Shown here piece after piece: positions 1-6,701 of a stretch of DNA of 26,941 bases. The notes beneath the pieces are model-generated. The model was not told where the DNA came from. It was given only the letters and a program-made list of their open reading frames with translations, and did no database searches. Origin of the DNA: Spirochaetia bacterium. GTDB taxonomy: Bacteria > Spirochaetota > Spirochaetia > Treponematales > Breznakiellaceae. The stretch covers positions 1 to 26,941 of the forward strand of contig BNUW01000014.1 in the NCBI GenBank assembly GCA_025997655.1, given 5' to 3'. The first letter of the stretch is position 1. The number at the start of each line of letters is the position of its first letter. Made by a program: the position numbers and the translations under genes.

Positions 1-100
1 TAACACGGAGGGCACAGAGGAAGAGGGAAAAACAGGCTATTTACTCCTTCATTCTTCCCTCTGTGTCCTCTTTTTTTCTTTCTTTGTGCTCTCTGTGTTT
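1..100. repeat. Phased CAC inverted repeat, copy 1 (probably cut by window edge)
   Basis: Imperfect dyad. The left arm (about 2-27) has CAC at 4 and 13 and the right arm (about 74-100) ends in TGTGCTCTCTGTGTT; the outer 18 positions pair at 15. A CT-rich loop lies between. It is of the CACAGAGG subtype, like the copy at 24167-24291. It lies 5' of the dehydrogenase gene and upstream of that gene's likely promoter, so it is not that gene's terminator. The left arm may continue outside the window. Confidence 0.6.
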
Positions 101-122
101 ATTCTTCGCGTATTAGGGGGTG

Positions 123-150
123 TTGAATTTCATCCCATAAGCTGTATAGT
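123..150 (+). promoter_or_regulatory. Probable promoter of the short-chain dehydrogenase gene
   Basis: A -35-like TTGAAT (123-128) and a -10-like TATAGT (145-150) are separated by 16 nt. They lie 33 nt upstream of the ATG, which has its own AGGAG Shine-Dalgarno sequence. Prediction is by match to sigma-70 consensus only. Confidence 0.4.
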
Positions 151-183
151 ACTACTAATATTAATCAATCACAGGAGCGCAAA

Positions 184-972
184 ATGGCACAGAAGATTTT
201 GGATCGTTTTAAGTTAGACGGAAAAACCGCCCTGGTTACCGGCGGCGCACAGGGTATTGGTGAGGCCTACTGTTACGCATTGGGAGAAGCGGGGGCAAAG
301 ATTGCCGTGGTGGATATCAACCTGGCCCTGGCGGAAGAGACCGCCCACAATCTGGGGAAGCAGGGCATTGAGGCTATTGCGGTAAAAACCGACGTGACCA
401 ATCCCGAGGATGTGGCCAAGATGGTTAAGACCGTGGTGGACAAGTGGGGGAAGCTGACCATCGGGGTGAACAACGCCGGCATGGGTGTCTGGCGGTCCTC
501 CCTCGTCCAGGACTTTAGTGAATGGCGGAAGATCCTCTCCCTGAACCTGGACGCGGTGTTCCTCTGCGCCCAAAGCGAGGCCAGGGTAATGGAAAAGGCA
601 GGGTATGGGAAGATCATCAACACCGCTTCCATGTCCGCTCATATTTCCAATACCCCCCAGGATCAGGCGGCCTATAATTCCTCCAAGGCGGGGGTGCTGC
701 ACCTGACCCGGAGCCTGGCCGCAGAATGGGCGCCGAAGAATATCCGGGTGAACAGTATCAGCCCCGGATATACCAAGACCGCCCTGGTGGATAAGCTTCT
801 GGAAACCCCGGAGGGGAAAACTATGCTGCCCAAGTGGCTGGAAAAGGTTCCCATGGGCCGGATGGCTAGCCCCGAGGATCTGCAGGGGGCAATTGTCTAT
901 CTTGCGGCGGAGGCTTCGGATTATGCGACCGGGACGGACATCATCATAGACGGCGGTTATTGCTGCTGGTAG
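184..972 (+). CDS. Short-chain dehydrogenase/reductase, possible polyol dehydrogenase
   Basis: Classical SDR of 262 aa, a normal length for the family. Visible motifs are the dinucleotide-binding TGGAQGIG (residues 19-26), an Asp at the end of the second beta strand (VVD, about 44) that favours NAD over NADP, NNAG (96-99), catalytic Asn121, Ser149, and Tyr164/Lys168 in YNSSK. The C-terminus ends DGGYCCW, which resembles SDRs that act on sugar alcohols. The start is set by AGGAG just before the ATG. The gene converges on a xylulokinase-type kinase with a 16-bp overlap of the 3' ends. Next to that kinase and a sugar ABC importer, oxidation of a polyol such as arabinitol or xylitol to a ketose is a sensible inference, but the substrate cannot be read from sequence. 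Confidence 0.85.
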   Translation: MAQKILDRFKLDGKTALVTGGAQGIGEAYCYALGEAGAKIAVVDINLALAEETAHNLGKQGIEAIAVKTDVTNPEDVAKMVKTVVDKWGKLTIGVNNAGMGVWRSSLVQDFSEWRKILSLNLDAVFLCAQSEARVMEKAGYGKIINTASMSAHISNTPQDQAAYNSSKAGVLHLTRSLAAEWAPKNIRVNSISPGYTKTALVDKLLETPEGKTMLPKWLEKVPMGRMASPEDLQGAIVYLAAEASDYATGTDIIIDGGYCCW

Positions 973-2480
973 GGTGAACGCTGTCTTCCCAGTTCCGTAA
1001 GACGTTCCAGGGTTTTGCCGCTTTCTATGAAGGATTCCTTGAATAACCCGTAATATTCCTGGTAGATCCCCTGCCGGGACGGGTCGGGTGTCCGGATTGT
1101 ATCCCGGTATTTTACCAGGGCATTACAAGCCTCGCCGATTGTTTTGAACAGCCCCGCGCCGGAACCGGCGGCGGCGGCGGCGCCGATGCTTGCCTGTTCT
1201 TCCAGCATGGTTGTTTTAAGGGGGACATTGAAAATATCCGCCTGCATTTGCAGCCAGACGGCGCTCCGTGCCCCACCGCCGGAAGCAATGAGGGTATCGG
1301 CGCCAAGACCCAGGCCGCTGCAGACTTCTATGCACTGCTTCAGGGCAAAGGTAACCCCCTCCATGACGGATCGGGCCATATGGGCGCCGCCGGTATTGAG
1401 GTTGAGCCCCAGGAATGCGCCGCTCAGATTGGAGTTCATGTGGGGGCAGCGCTCACCGATCAGATAGGGCAGAAAGATGAGGCCGCCGCTGCCCGGAGGC
1501 AGCTTTGCTATTTCCCCATCCAGTTTCCGGTAATCCCCGCCGGGGGCAAGCCCCGAAATCCACTTGAAAGCGAGCCCTGCGGTCCTCATGGCGCCCATGA
1601 GGACCCAGTTTCCTTTTTGATGGGCGCAGAAGATGTTTGTGGAGAGGGCGGGGTTGTAAATAGCCCGGTCGCTTTGGAAACAGACCATTCCGCTGCTGCC
1701 GATATTCACCGTGGCCTGGCCGTTCCGCACCGCCCCATTGCCTACCATCTGCATCACCTGATCCGCCCCGCCGTTGACTACCAGGGTCCCCCGGGCAAGA
1801 CCCGTTTCCAGCGCCGCCTCCCGGGTCACCCTGCCGGCGGGGTAATCTGCGGCAAAACATTCGGGAAAAAATTCCCGGGGTATATCCAGGGCATCCAGGG
1901 TTTCCCCGGACCAGCGGACTTGTGCCACGTCAAAGGCCAGGGTTCCCGATGCATCGGAGTAGTCGGTGGTGATTTCTCCGCAGAGTTTCATCTTGAGAAA
2001 ATCCTTGGGGAGCAGCACATGGCGGATGCGCCGGTACTGTTCCGGCTCATTGTCCCTCATCCACAAAAGGGAACTCAGGAGGAAGCCCGTGTTGATGGGG
2101 TTGTAGTGGGAAGCCCGGAGCTTTTTTTCCGCCGCCACCTCCTTGATCCGCCGTACCTGCTTATCCGACCGGGCATCGCAGTGGAGGATCACCGGGCGGA
2201 TAACCCGGCGATCCTTGTCCAGCGCCGCCAAGCCATGCATCTGTCCGGAAAAGCTGAGAGCCCTGAGTTCCGATGGGGGAAGCGCCGATTTTTCCAGGGC
2301 CTCCCGGATACAATCCCGGCAGGCGGCCCACCAGACCTCCGCATCCTGTTCGGCGTATCCGTTATACGGCGAGTCAAACTGATACGCCTGAGAAGATTCG
2401 GCCTTAACATTTCCGGCGGTATCAACGATGAGCGCCTTTAAGCTTGAGGTGCCCAGATCAATTCCCATCAGATACGGCAT
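957..2480 (-). CDS. xylB: Xylulokinase-type FGGY carbohydrate kinase
   Basis: FGGY-family sugar kinase, 507 aa, which would phosphorylate D-xylulose (or a related ketose) with ATP in the cytoplasm. The N-terminal phosphate-binding motif [11 protein letters not shown] is at residues 6-16, the xylulokinase-like SFSGQMHGL at about 76-84, and [14 protein letters not shown] at 172-185 is very xylB-like. The likely catalytic Asp is D240 in [14 protein letters not shown], and the C-terminal ASGGGARS motif is present. No Shine-Dalgarno sequence precedes the ATG; a start at Met5 (MGIDLG) is possible but has none either. The gene is divergent from the ABC importer at 2816-6563 and converges on the SDR, which together suggest a polyol/pentulose pathway. 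L-fuculokinase or L-ribulokinase activity cannot be excluded. Confidence 0.85.
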   Translation of the reverse strand: MPYLMGIDLGTSSLKALIVDTAGNVKAESSQAYQFDSPYNGYAEQDAEVWWAACRDCIREALEKSALPPSELRALSFSGQMHGLAALDKDRRVIRPVILHCDARSDKQVRRIKEVAAEKKLRASHYNPINTGFLLSSLLWMRDNEPEQYRRIRHVLLPKDFLKMKLCGEITTDYSDASGTLAFDVAQVRWSGETLDALDIPREFFPECFAADYPAGRVTREAALETGLARGTLVVNGGADQVMQMVGNGAVRNGQATVNIGSSGMVCFQSDRAIYNPALSTNIFCAHQKGNWVLMGAMRTAGLAFKWISGLAPGGDYRKLDGEIAKLPPGSGGLIFLPYLIGERCPHMNSNLSGAFLGLNLNTGGAHMARSVMEGVTFALKQCIEVCSGLGLGADTLIASGGGARSAVWLQMQADIFNVPLKTTMLEEQASIGAAAAAGSGAGLFKTIGEACNALVKYRDTIRTPDPSRQGIYQEYYGLFKESFIESGKTLERLTELGRQRSPYQQQ

Positions 2481-2486
2481 ATACTA

Positions 2487-2514
2487 TATGTATCAAATTC
2501 CCGGAGTTTGTTAA
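2487..2514 (-). promoter_or_regulatory. Possible promoter of the kinase gene (leaderless geometry)
   Basis: On the minus strand, TTAACA (2514-2509) and TACATA (2492-2487) are 16 nt apart. The -10-like box ends 6 nt before the ATG at 2480, so transcription would begin at or very near the start codon. The -10 match is weak (3 of 6). Confidence 0.25.
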
Positions 2515-2565
2515 TACCCCTTCAGGCCGGCTGAACTTCGGGTTTTCCATGAAACAAGAATTTAA

Positions 2566-2643
2566 TCCACGGATTACACGGATTAACACGGATAGGAAAT
2601 ACAATTTCTTATTTTATCCGTGTTAATCCGTATAATCCGTGGA
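2566..2643. repeat. Phased CAC inverted repeat, copy 2
   Basis: Near-perfect dyad. The left arm 2566-2594 and right arm 2615-2643 pair at 28 of 29 positions around a 20-nt loop. Each arm is itself a run of related units, with CAC at 2568, 2577 and 2587. It lies between the divergent kinase and importer genes, upstream of the importer promoter, so a role as a transcription terminator for either neighbour is unlikely. Same subtype (CACGGATTA) as the copy at 3931-4011. Confidence 0.9.
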
Positions 2644-2716
2644 CTCTTTTCATTCTTTATCTATTCGGTGAATATTACTTAGCAAATATGCGCTGGCCCA
2701 GCCCTTCAGACGTCCC

Positions 2717-2745
2717 GTTTTATGGATTTGACAGATCCATAAAAC
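2717..2745. promoter_or_regulatory. Operator-like perfect inverted repeat around the -35 box
   Basis: GTTTTATGGAT (2717-2727) and ATCCATAAAAC (2735-2745) are exact reverse complements separated by TTGACAG, so the -35 box sits in the centre of the dyad. CCC (2714-2716) and GGG (2747-2749) extend the symmetry with one bulged A. A dimeric repressor bound here would block the importer promoter. It differs from the TCTAAACGTTTAGA palindrome at 8989-9002, so a different regulator is expected, and none is encoded nearby. Confidence 0.6.
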
Positions 2746-2757
2746 AGGGTTTATACT
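2728..2757 (+). promoter_or_regulatory. Strong sigma-70-like promoter of the first ABC importer
   Basis: A perfect -35 TTGACA (2728-2733) and -10 TATACT (2752-2757, 5 of 6) have an 18-nt spacer. The predicted start is near 2764, giving a leader of about 50 nt before the binding-protein ATG at 2816. Confidence 0.65.
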
Positions 2758-2767
2758 AGTATCCATC

Positions 2768-2802
2768 GCGGGGTCCGTATGGAAACCCGCAGGATTTTTT
2801 TT
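2768..2802 (+). promoter_or_regulatory. Leader hairpin with T-run, possible attenuator
   Basis: GCGGG (2768-2772) pairs with CCCGC (2786-2790), with an additional TCC/GGA pairing inside. After AGGA comes a run of eight T (2795-2802), immediately before the GGAGG Shine-Dalgarno sequence (2803-2807). The arrangement resembles an intrinsic terminator placed in the 5' leader. It might equally be a simple 5' stabilising hairpin. Confidence 0.35.
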
Positions 2803-2815
2803 GGAGGAATTAGTA

Positions 2816-3910
2816 ATGAAGAAAATTGCATTGGTTTTGGCTGTATTGATGGCAGCCTCGGCACTGGCCTTCGCCGGTGGTGGACAGCAAGGCGGCGCGG
2901 CGGGCGGGAAAACCCAAATTGCCCTGCTTATGAGGAACATGGACGAGCAGTTCCTCAAGGATTATTCGGAAAATATCAGGAAACTAGCGGCGGCTAAGGG
3001 TGTGGACCTGAATGTGCAGGATGCCCGGAGTGACGGGGCTACCCAGCTTACCCAGCTCCAGACCCTGCTTAACCAGGGGTACAAGTATTTTGTGATTATC
3101 CCCTGCGTGTCCGAGCTTTCGGAGCAGATGAACCAGCTCATCCAGGAAAAGGGCGGCGCGGCGGCCTATTCCAACATCCAGCCCACCGTGGACTCCCTCA
3201 AGGTAGGGAAGACCTTCTTCTACGCATCATCCCCGGAATTCGTGGCCGGGCGCTACCAGGGCGAACTTATTGCGGGTTATTTCGACAAATATCCGGATAA
3301 GGCTCCGGGCAAAGCGGTCAATATGCTCCTCATCCTGGGTCAGTTGGGCCATCCCGCCCAGATCAACCGGGAAGCGGGCCTCTTGGATGGACTCAAGAAC
3401 CGGGGATATACCGTGAACGTGGTAGCCCGGGACACCGCCAACTGGACCCCCGACCAATCCCAGCAGAAGATGGACGCCTGGATCGGCGCCTACCGTGGCC
3501 GGTTTAACGTCGTAGCCGCCCAGAATGACGGCATGGCCCTGGGCGCGGTGGAATCCCTCATCCAGAACGGCTTTACCAAGACCGACGCCGGCGACGGCAC
3601 CATTCTCACGGTTCCGGTACTGGGCATTGACGCCACCGGGGAAGCCCTCAATTCCATGAAGGAAAACAAGCTCTACGCCACGGTTCTCCAAGACGCGGCG
3701 GGCCAGTCTGCGGCGGCCTTTGACGTGGTCTATCAGGTAGCTACCGGGACCTACAAGGCGGGTAACGCGGCGGGCGGAACCCCTGCGGCCACCACCCCCA
3801 TTGATGAAACCCCGGCCAACGACGCCGCCATCATCGGGCAGTGCTACCTGGTACCCTTTGTACCGGTAGACAAGGCTTCGGATTATTACAAGGCGAACGC
3901 TCCTAAGTAA
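2816..3910 (+). CDS. Periplasmic sugar-binding protein of ribose/galactose-class ABC importer
   Basis: Secreted substrate-binding protein, 364 aa, of the galactose/ribose-binding type (Peripla_BP_4-like). It has a signal peptide MKKIALVLAVLMAASALAFA followed by GGGQQGG; there is no lipobox Cys. The mature part has the expected two-lobe pattern: TQIALLMRNMDEQF, a DARSDGATQLTQLQTLL segment, FVIIPCVSE, and QNDGMALGAVESLI near residue 240, a hallmark of this fold. The ATG at 2816 is chosen because GGAGGA at 2803-2808 lies at the right distance and the signal peptide begins there. It is first in a binding protein-ATPase-permease operon, the same order as mglBAC. The cargo is unknown; the neighbouring kinase and dehydrogenase suggest a pentose, pentitol or related sugar. 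Confidence 0.88.
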   Translation: MKKIALVLAVLMAASALAFAGGGQQGGAAGGKTQIALLMRNMDEQFLKDYSENIRKLAAAKGVDLNVQDARSDGATQLTQLQTLLNQGYKYFVIIPCVSELSEQMNQLIQEKGGAAAYSNIQPTVDSLKVGKTFFYASSPEFVAGRYQGELIAGYFDKYPDKAPGKAVNMLLILGQLGHPAQINREAGLLDGLKNRGYTVNVVARDTANWTPDQSQQKMDAWIGAYRGRFNVVAAQNDGMALGAVESLIQNGFTKTDAGDGTILTVPVLGIDATGEALNSMKENKLYATVLQDAAGQSAAAFDVVYQVATGTYKAGNAAGGTPAATTPIDETPANDAAIIGQCYLVPFVPVDKASDYYKANAPK

Positions 3911-3930
3911 ACAGGAGAATGGAAGATAAA

Positions 3931-4011
3931 AGTCCACGGATGAACACGGAAAGACACGGATGGAATAATAATTCTTATCTTATCCGTGTCTTTCCGTGTA
4001 ATCCGTGGACT
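3931..4011. repeat. Phased CAC inverted repeat, copy 3
   Basis: The left arm 3931-3961 and right arm 3982-4011 pair almost completely (one short mismatch/indel) around a 20-nt AT-rich loop. CAC occurs at 3935, 3945 and 3955, exactly 10 nt apart. It lies in the 142-nt gap between the binding-protein and ATPase genes of one operon. A stem here could stabilise the 3' end of the binding-protein message or reduce read-through, but the same sequence type also occurs between divergent genes. Confidence 0.9.
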
Positions 4012-4052
4012 CTTCCTTTGTGTGGTTTTTACTTTTTTTATTTGGAGCAATC

Positions 4053-5558
4053 ATGGCAGAATCAGCATATGTGCTTGAAATGCTGGGGATCGTTAAACAG
4101 TTTCCGGGGGTTCTGGCCCTGGACAAGGTAGATTTTCAGGTAAAGCCCGGCACGGTCCATGCCCTGATGGGGGAAAACGGCGCGGGAAAATCGACCTTGA
4201 TGAAGTGCCTCTTCGGTATGTACCGGATGGACGGCGGGAAGATAATCCTTAAGGGAAACGAATGCCGCTTTAACAGCGCCGCCGACGCCATGGACGCCGG
4301 GGTTTCCATGATCCATCAGGAGTTGTCCAATGTGCCCGAACGCTCGGTGGCACAGAATATCTGGCTGGGCCGGGAACCCCTGAACGGCCTGCGCTTAATC
4401 GATCATAAGAAGATGATCCGGGATACCCGGGAACTGCTCAAGGGCCTCAATTTCGATTTTGATCCCGCCGCGAAGATGAGCAGTCTTTCTATCAGCCAAC
4501 AGCAGGGCTGTGAGATCGCCAAGGCGGTTTCCTACAAGGCCTCCATCGTGGTGATGGACGAGCCCACCAGCTCTCTTACCGAGAATGAAGTGGCCCACCT
4601 CTTTGAGATTATCCGGAACCTCCGCGCGCAAGGGGTGGCTATCATATATATTTCCCACAAGATGGAAGAGATCTTTCAAATTGCCGATGTCGTTACGGTG
4701 ATGCGGGACGGCAAGGGGATCGGTACCTATCCGGTATCCGAAATCGACAGCAACAAACTTATTACCCTTATGGTGGGCCGGGATCTGACCCACCGCTTCC
4801 CCCCGGTGCACAGTACCATTGGGGAGGTGTGCCTTGAGGTGCGGAACCTTAGCGCCGCAAATCCCCGGTCTTTTAAGAACATCAGCTTCGAGCTGCGCAA
4901 GGGGGAGATCCTGGGGCTGGGTGGACTGGTGGGAGCCCAGCGTACCGAATTGGTGGAAGCTATCTTCGGGGTCCGGGCCGTTGCGAACGGGGAAATCCTG
5001 GTAAACGGGGAGCCTATAAAAAAGATTACCCCCAAGGCGGCTATTGAGGCGGGACTCGGGATGATAACCGAAGACCGGCGCAGTTCCGGTATCTTCCCCC
5101 TGCTGGATATTACCGTTAATACTACGGTGGCGTCCCTGGGGAACTATAAAACAAAAATAGGTTTACTGGATCATAAAAAACTGCGCGCCCTGGCTGTCAC
5201 CCAGAACGAACAGCTGAGGACCAAGACACCCACCATGGGTACTTTGATCCAGAACCTTTCCGGTGGGAACCAACAGAAGGTGATACTCAGCCGCTGGCTC
5301 ATGACCCTGCCGGAGATTCTCATCATGGATGAGCCTACACGGGGCATTGATGTGGGGGCCAAATACGAAATCTACACCATCATGGCGGATCTGGTAAAAC
5401 AGGGAAAGGCCATCATCATGGTGTCCAGTGAGATGCCGGAACTTATCGGCATGAGCCACCGGGTAATGATACTGTGCGCAGGACGGCATACGGGGACCCT
5501 GGACAAACAGGATGCAAACCAGGAAGCTATCATGCGCTACGCGACGCAGTTTGCGTAA
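4053..5558 (+). CDS. Sugar ABC importer ATP-binding protein, RbsA/MglA type
   Basis: Tandem-NBD ATPase of 501 aa that would energise the permease encoded just downstream. The N-terminal domain has a canonical Walker A GENGAGKST, a degenerate signature (SLSISQQQ), Walker B VVMDEPTSS and an H-loop ISHKMEE. The C-terminal domain has the usual altered P-loop (GLVGAQRTEL), the signature LSGGNQQKV and Walker B ILIMDEPTRGID. This asymmetry is normal for the family. The start at 4053 follows GGAG (4044-4047) and gives MAESAYVLEM; the longer frame upstream runs through the inverted repeat and is not real coding. The permease begins 24 nt after its stop. Confidence 0.92.
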   Translation: MAESAYVLEMLGIVKQFPGVLALDKVDFQVKPGTVHALMGENGAGKSTLMKCLFGMYRMDGGKIILKGNECRFNSAADAMDAGVSMIHQELSNVPERSVAQNIWLGREPLNGLRLIDHKKMIRDTRELLKGLNFDFDPAAKMSSLSISQQQGCEIAKAVSYKASIVVMDEPTSSLTENEVAHLFEIIRNLRAQGVAIIYISHKMEEIFQIADVVTVMRDGKGIGTYPVSEIDSNKLITLMVGRDLTHRFPPVHSTIGEVCLEVRNLSAANPRSFKNISFELRKGEILGLGGLVGAQRTELVEAIFGVRAVANGEILVNGEPIKKITPKAAIEAGLGMITEDRRSSGIFPLLDITVNTTVASLGNYKTKIGLLDHKKLRALAVTQNEQLRTKTPTMGTLIQNLSGGNQQKVILSRWLMTLPEILIMDEPTRGIDVGAKYEIYTIMADLVKQGKAIIMVSSEMPELIGMSHRVMILCAGRHTGTLDKQDANQEAIMRYATQFA

Positions 5559-5582
5559 CCTGGATTTCTTAAGGAAGGGAAT

Positions 5583-6563
5583 ATGAAAGAGTTTAAGCTA
5601 AAACAATTTGTCAGTAAGTATACAACCTTTGTTACCTTTGTGGTGCTGGTTTTTATTCTGGCAATTCTTACCAGGGGGCAGGCATTGACCTGGCCTTCGA
5701 TCAAGACCCTTATCATCGCCGAATCGGTGCGGGCCTTCGCGTCCCTGGGGGTGGGGATGATCATTATCACCAAGGGGATAGACCTTTCCATCGGCTATGT
5801 GGTATGCCTTACCGCTTCGGTGGCCGCTTCCTTTGCCCAGATCCCCACCTACCAATCGGCCCTGTATTTCGGCCATGCCTTCCCGCTGCTGGTTCCCATT
5901 GTGGCGGGGATTCTGGCGGGGGGTCTCTTCGGCGCGTTCAACGGGGTGCTGGTGGCCTACGGGAAACTGCCGCCCTTTATCGCCACCCTGGGAACCATGT
6001 CCATTGCCCGGGGTATTCAGCTTATCTACACGAAAGCCGCCATCGTCGGTTCCCTGACCCCCCAGTTTAAGGCCCTGGCCCAGACGTCCATCGTTTCCTT
6101 TCCCGCCCTGGGTATCTATGTGGTGATCATCACCGTTATTGTGTGGGTGCTGCTCAGGCATACCCGGCAGGGGACGAACTTCTACGCCATCGGGGGCAAT
6201 GCCCAGGCGGCGCGGGTTTCGGGGATCAACGTTGAGCGGGATCTGCTCTGCGTGTACCTCTACGCGGGGCTCCTGTACGGATGCGCCGGCGTACTCCAGG
6301 CGGGGCGGCTCGGTCTGGCCAACGCACTTACGGCAAACGGCATGGAACTGGACGCCATTGCCGCGGTTACTGTGGGCGGCGTGTCCCAGAACGGCGGCGT
6401 TGGCACCGTGGGAGGCATGATCATCGGGGTGTTCACCATGGGGCTCATCAACTACGGGATGAGCTTCCTGTCCATCGACTCCTATTATCAATTGCTGGTA
6501 AAGGGCAGCATCATTATTGTGGCGGTGTTCTTTGATATGAAGAAATACGCCAAGCGTGCATAG
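5583..6563 (+). CDS. Sugar ABC importer permease, RbsC/MglC type
   Basis: Inner-membrane permease of 326 aa, hydrophobic through most of its length. Family landmarks are the ITKGIDLSIGYVVCL segment (the usual GxDLSVG motif), the KLPPFIATLGTM segment, and the cytoplasmic coupling loop FYAIGGNAQAARVSGIN. It has a good Shine-Dalgarno sequence (AAGGAAGGG) before the ATG. It is the last gene of the first importer operon and ends 16 nt before inverted-repeat copy 4. Substrate is set by the partner binding protein and is unknown. Confidence 0.92.
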   Translation: MKEFKLKQFVSKYTTFVTFVVLVFILAILTRGQALTWPSIKTLIIAESVRAFASLGVGMIIITKGIDLSIGYVVCLTASVAASFAQIPTYQSALYFGHAFPLLVPIVAGILAGGLFGAFNGVLVAYGKLPPFIATLGTMSIARGIQLIYTKAAIVGSLTPQFKALAQTSIVSFPALGIYVVIITVIVWVLLRHTRQGTNFYAIGGNAQAARVSGINVERDLLCVYLYAGLLYGCAGVLQAGRLGLANALTANGMELDAIAAVTVGGVSQNGGVGTVGGMIIGVFTMGLINYGMSFLSIDSYYQLLVKGSIIIVAVFFDMKKYAKRA

Positions 6564-6578
6564 TAGGTAGACATGATA

Positions 6579-6672
6579 AACAACCACTGACCACACGGAC
6601 ACGGACAGGACGGACTGGTTTTTTGCCCGTCTTTTTCTTTTGTCCGTGCTGTCCGTGAGGTCTGTGGTTGTT
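6579..6672. repeat. Phased CAC inverted repeat, copy 4, between convergent genes
   Basis: The left arm (6579-6607) and right arm (6641-6672) pair with two A/A-type mismatches and a 3-nt size difference. Subtype ACCACTGACC...GGTCTGTGGT. The same positional mismatch (CACTGA on the left, TCTGTG on the right) is seen in copy 6, so the copies have a definable left and right end. It separates the end of the permease gene from the end of the regulator gene and may act as a bidirectional terminator there, but there is no strong T-run. Confidence 0.88.
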
Positions 6673-6701
6673 TAATCTTGGTTTTAATCTTTCTCATGGC
6701 T

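Noticed and set aside
1248..2441. Long open frame (397 codons) antisense to the kinase gene
   Set aside because: The opposite strand encodes a clear FGGY kinase with all motifs; the antisense frame has no recognisable domain and results from the GC-rich codon pattern. The same applies to long antisense frames over the permease (5598-6602), URO-D-like (9222-10130), ATPase (13217-14230) and fucI (17298-18293) genes.
2566..2643. Intrinsic terminator
   Set aside because: It lies between two divergent genes, upstream of a good promoter, with no gene ending into it, and lacks a T-run.
3919..4131. Small frame running through inverted-repeat copy 3
   Set aside because: Its codons are read from the dyad arms and it overlaps the start of the ATPase gene; similar frames arise from copies 2, 6 and 7 and would also wrongly extend the ATPase, ilvC and leuA starts.
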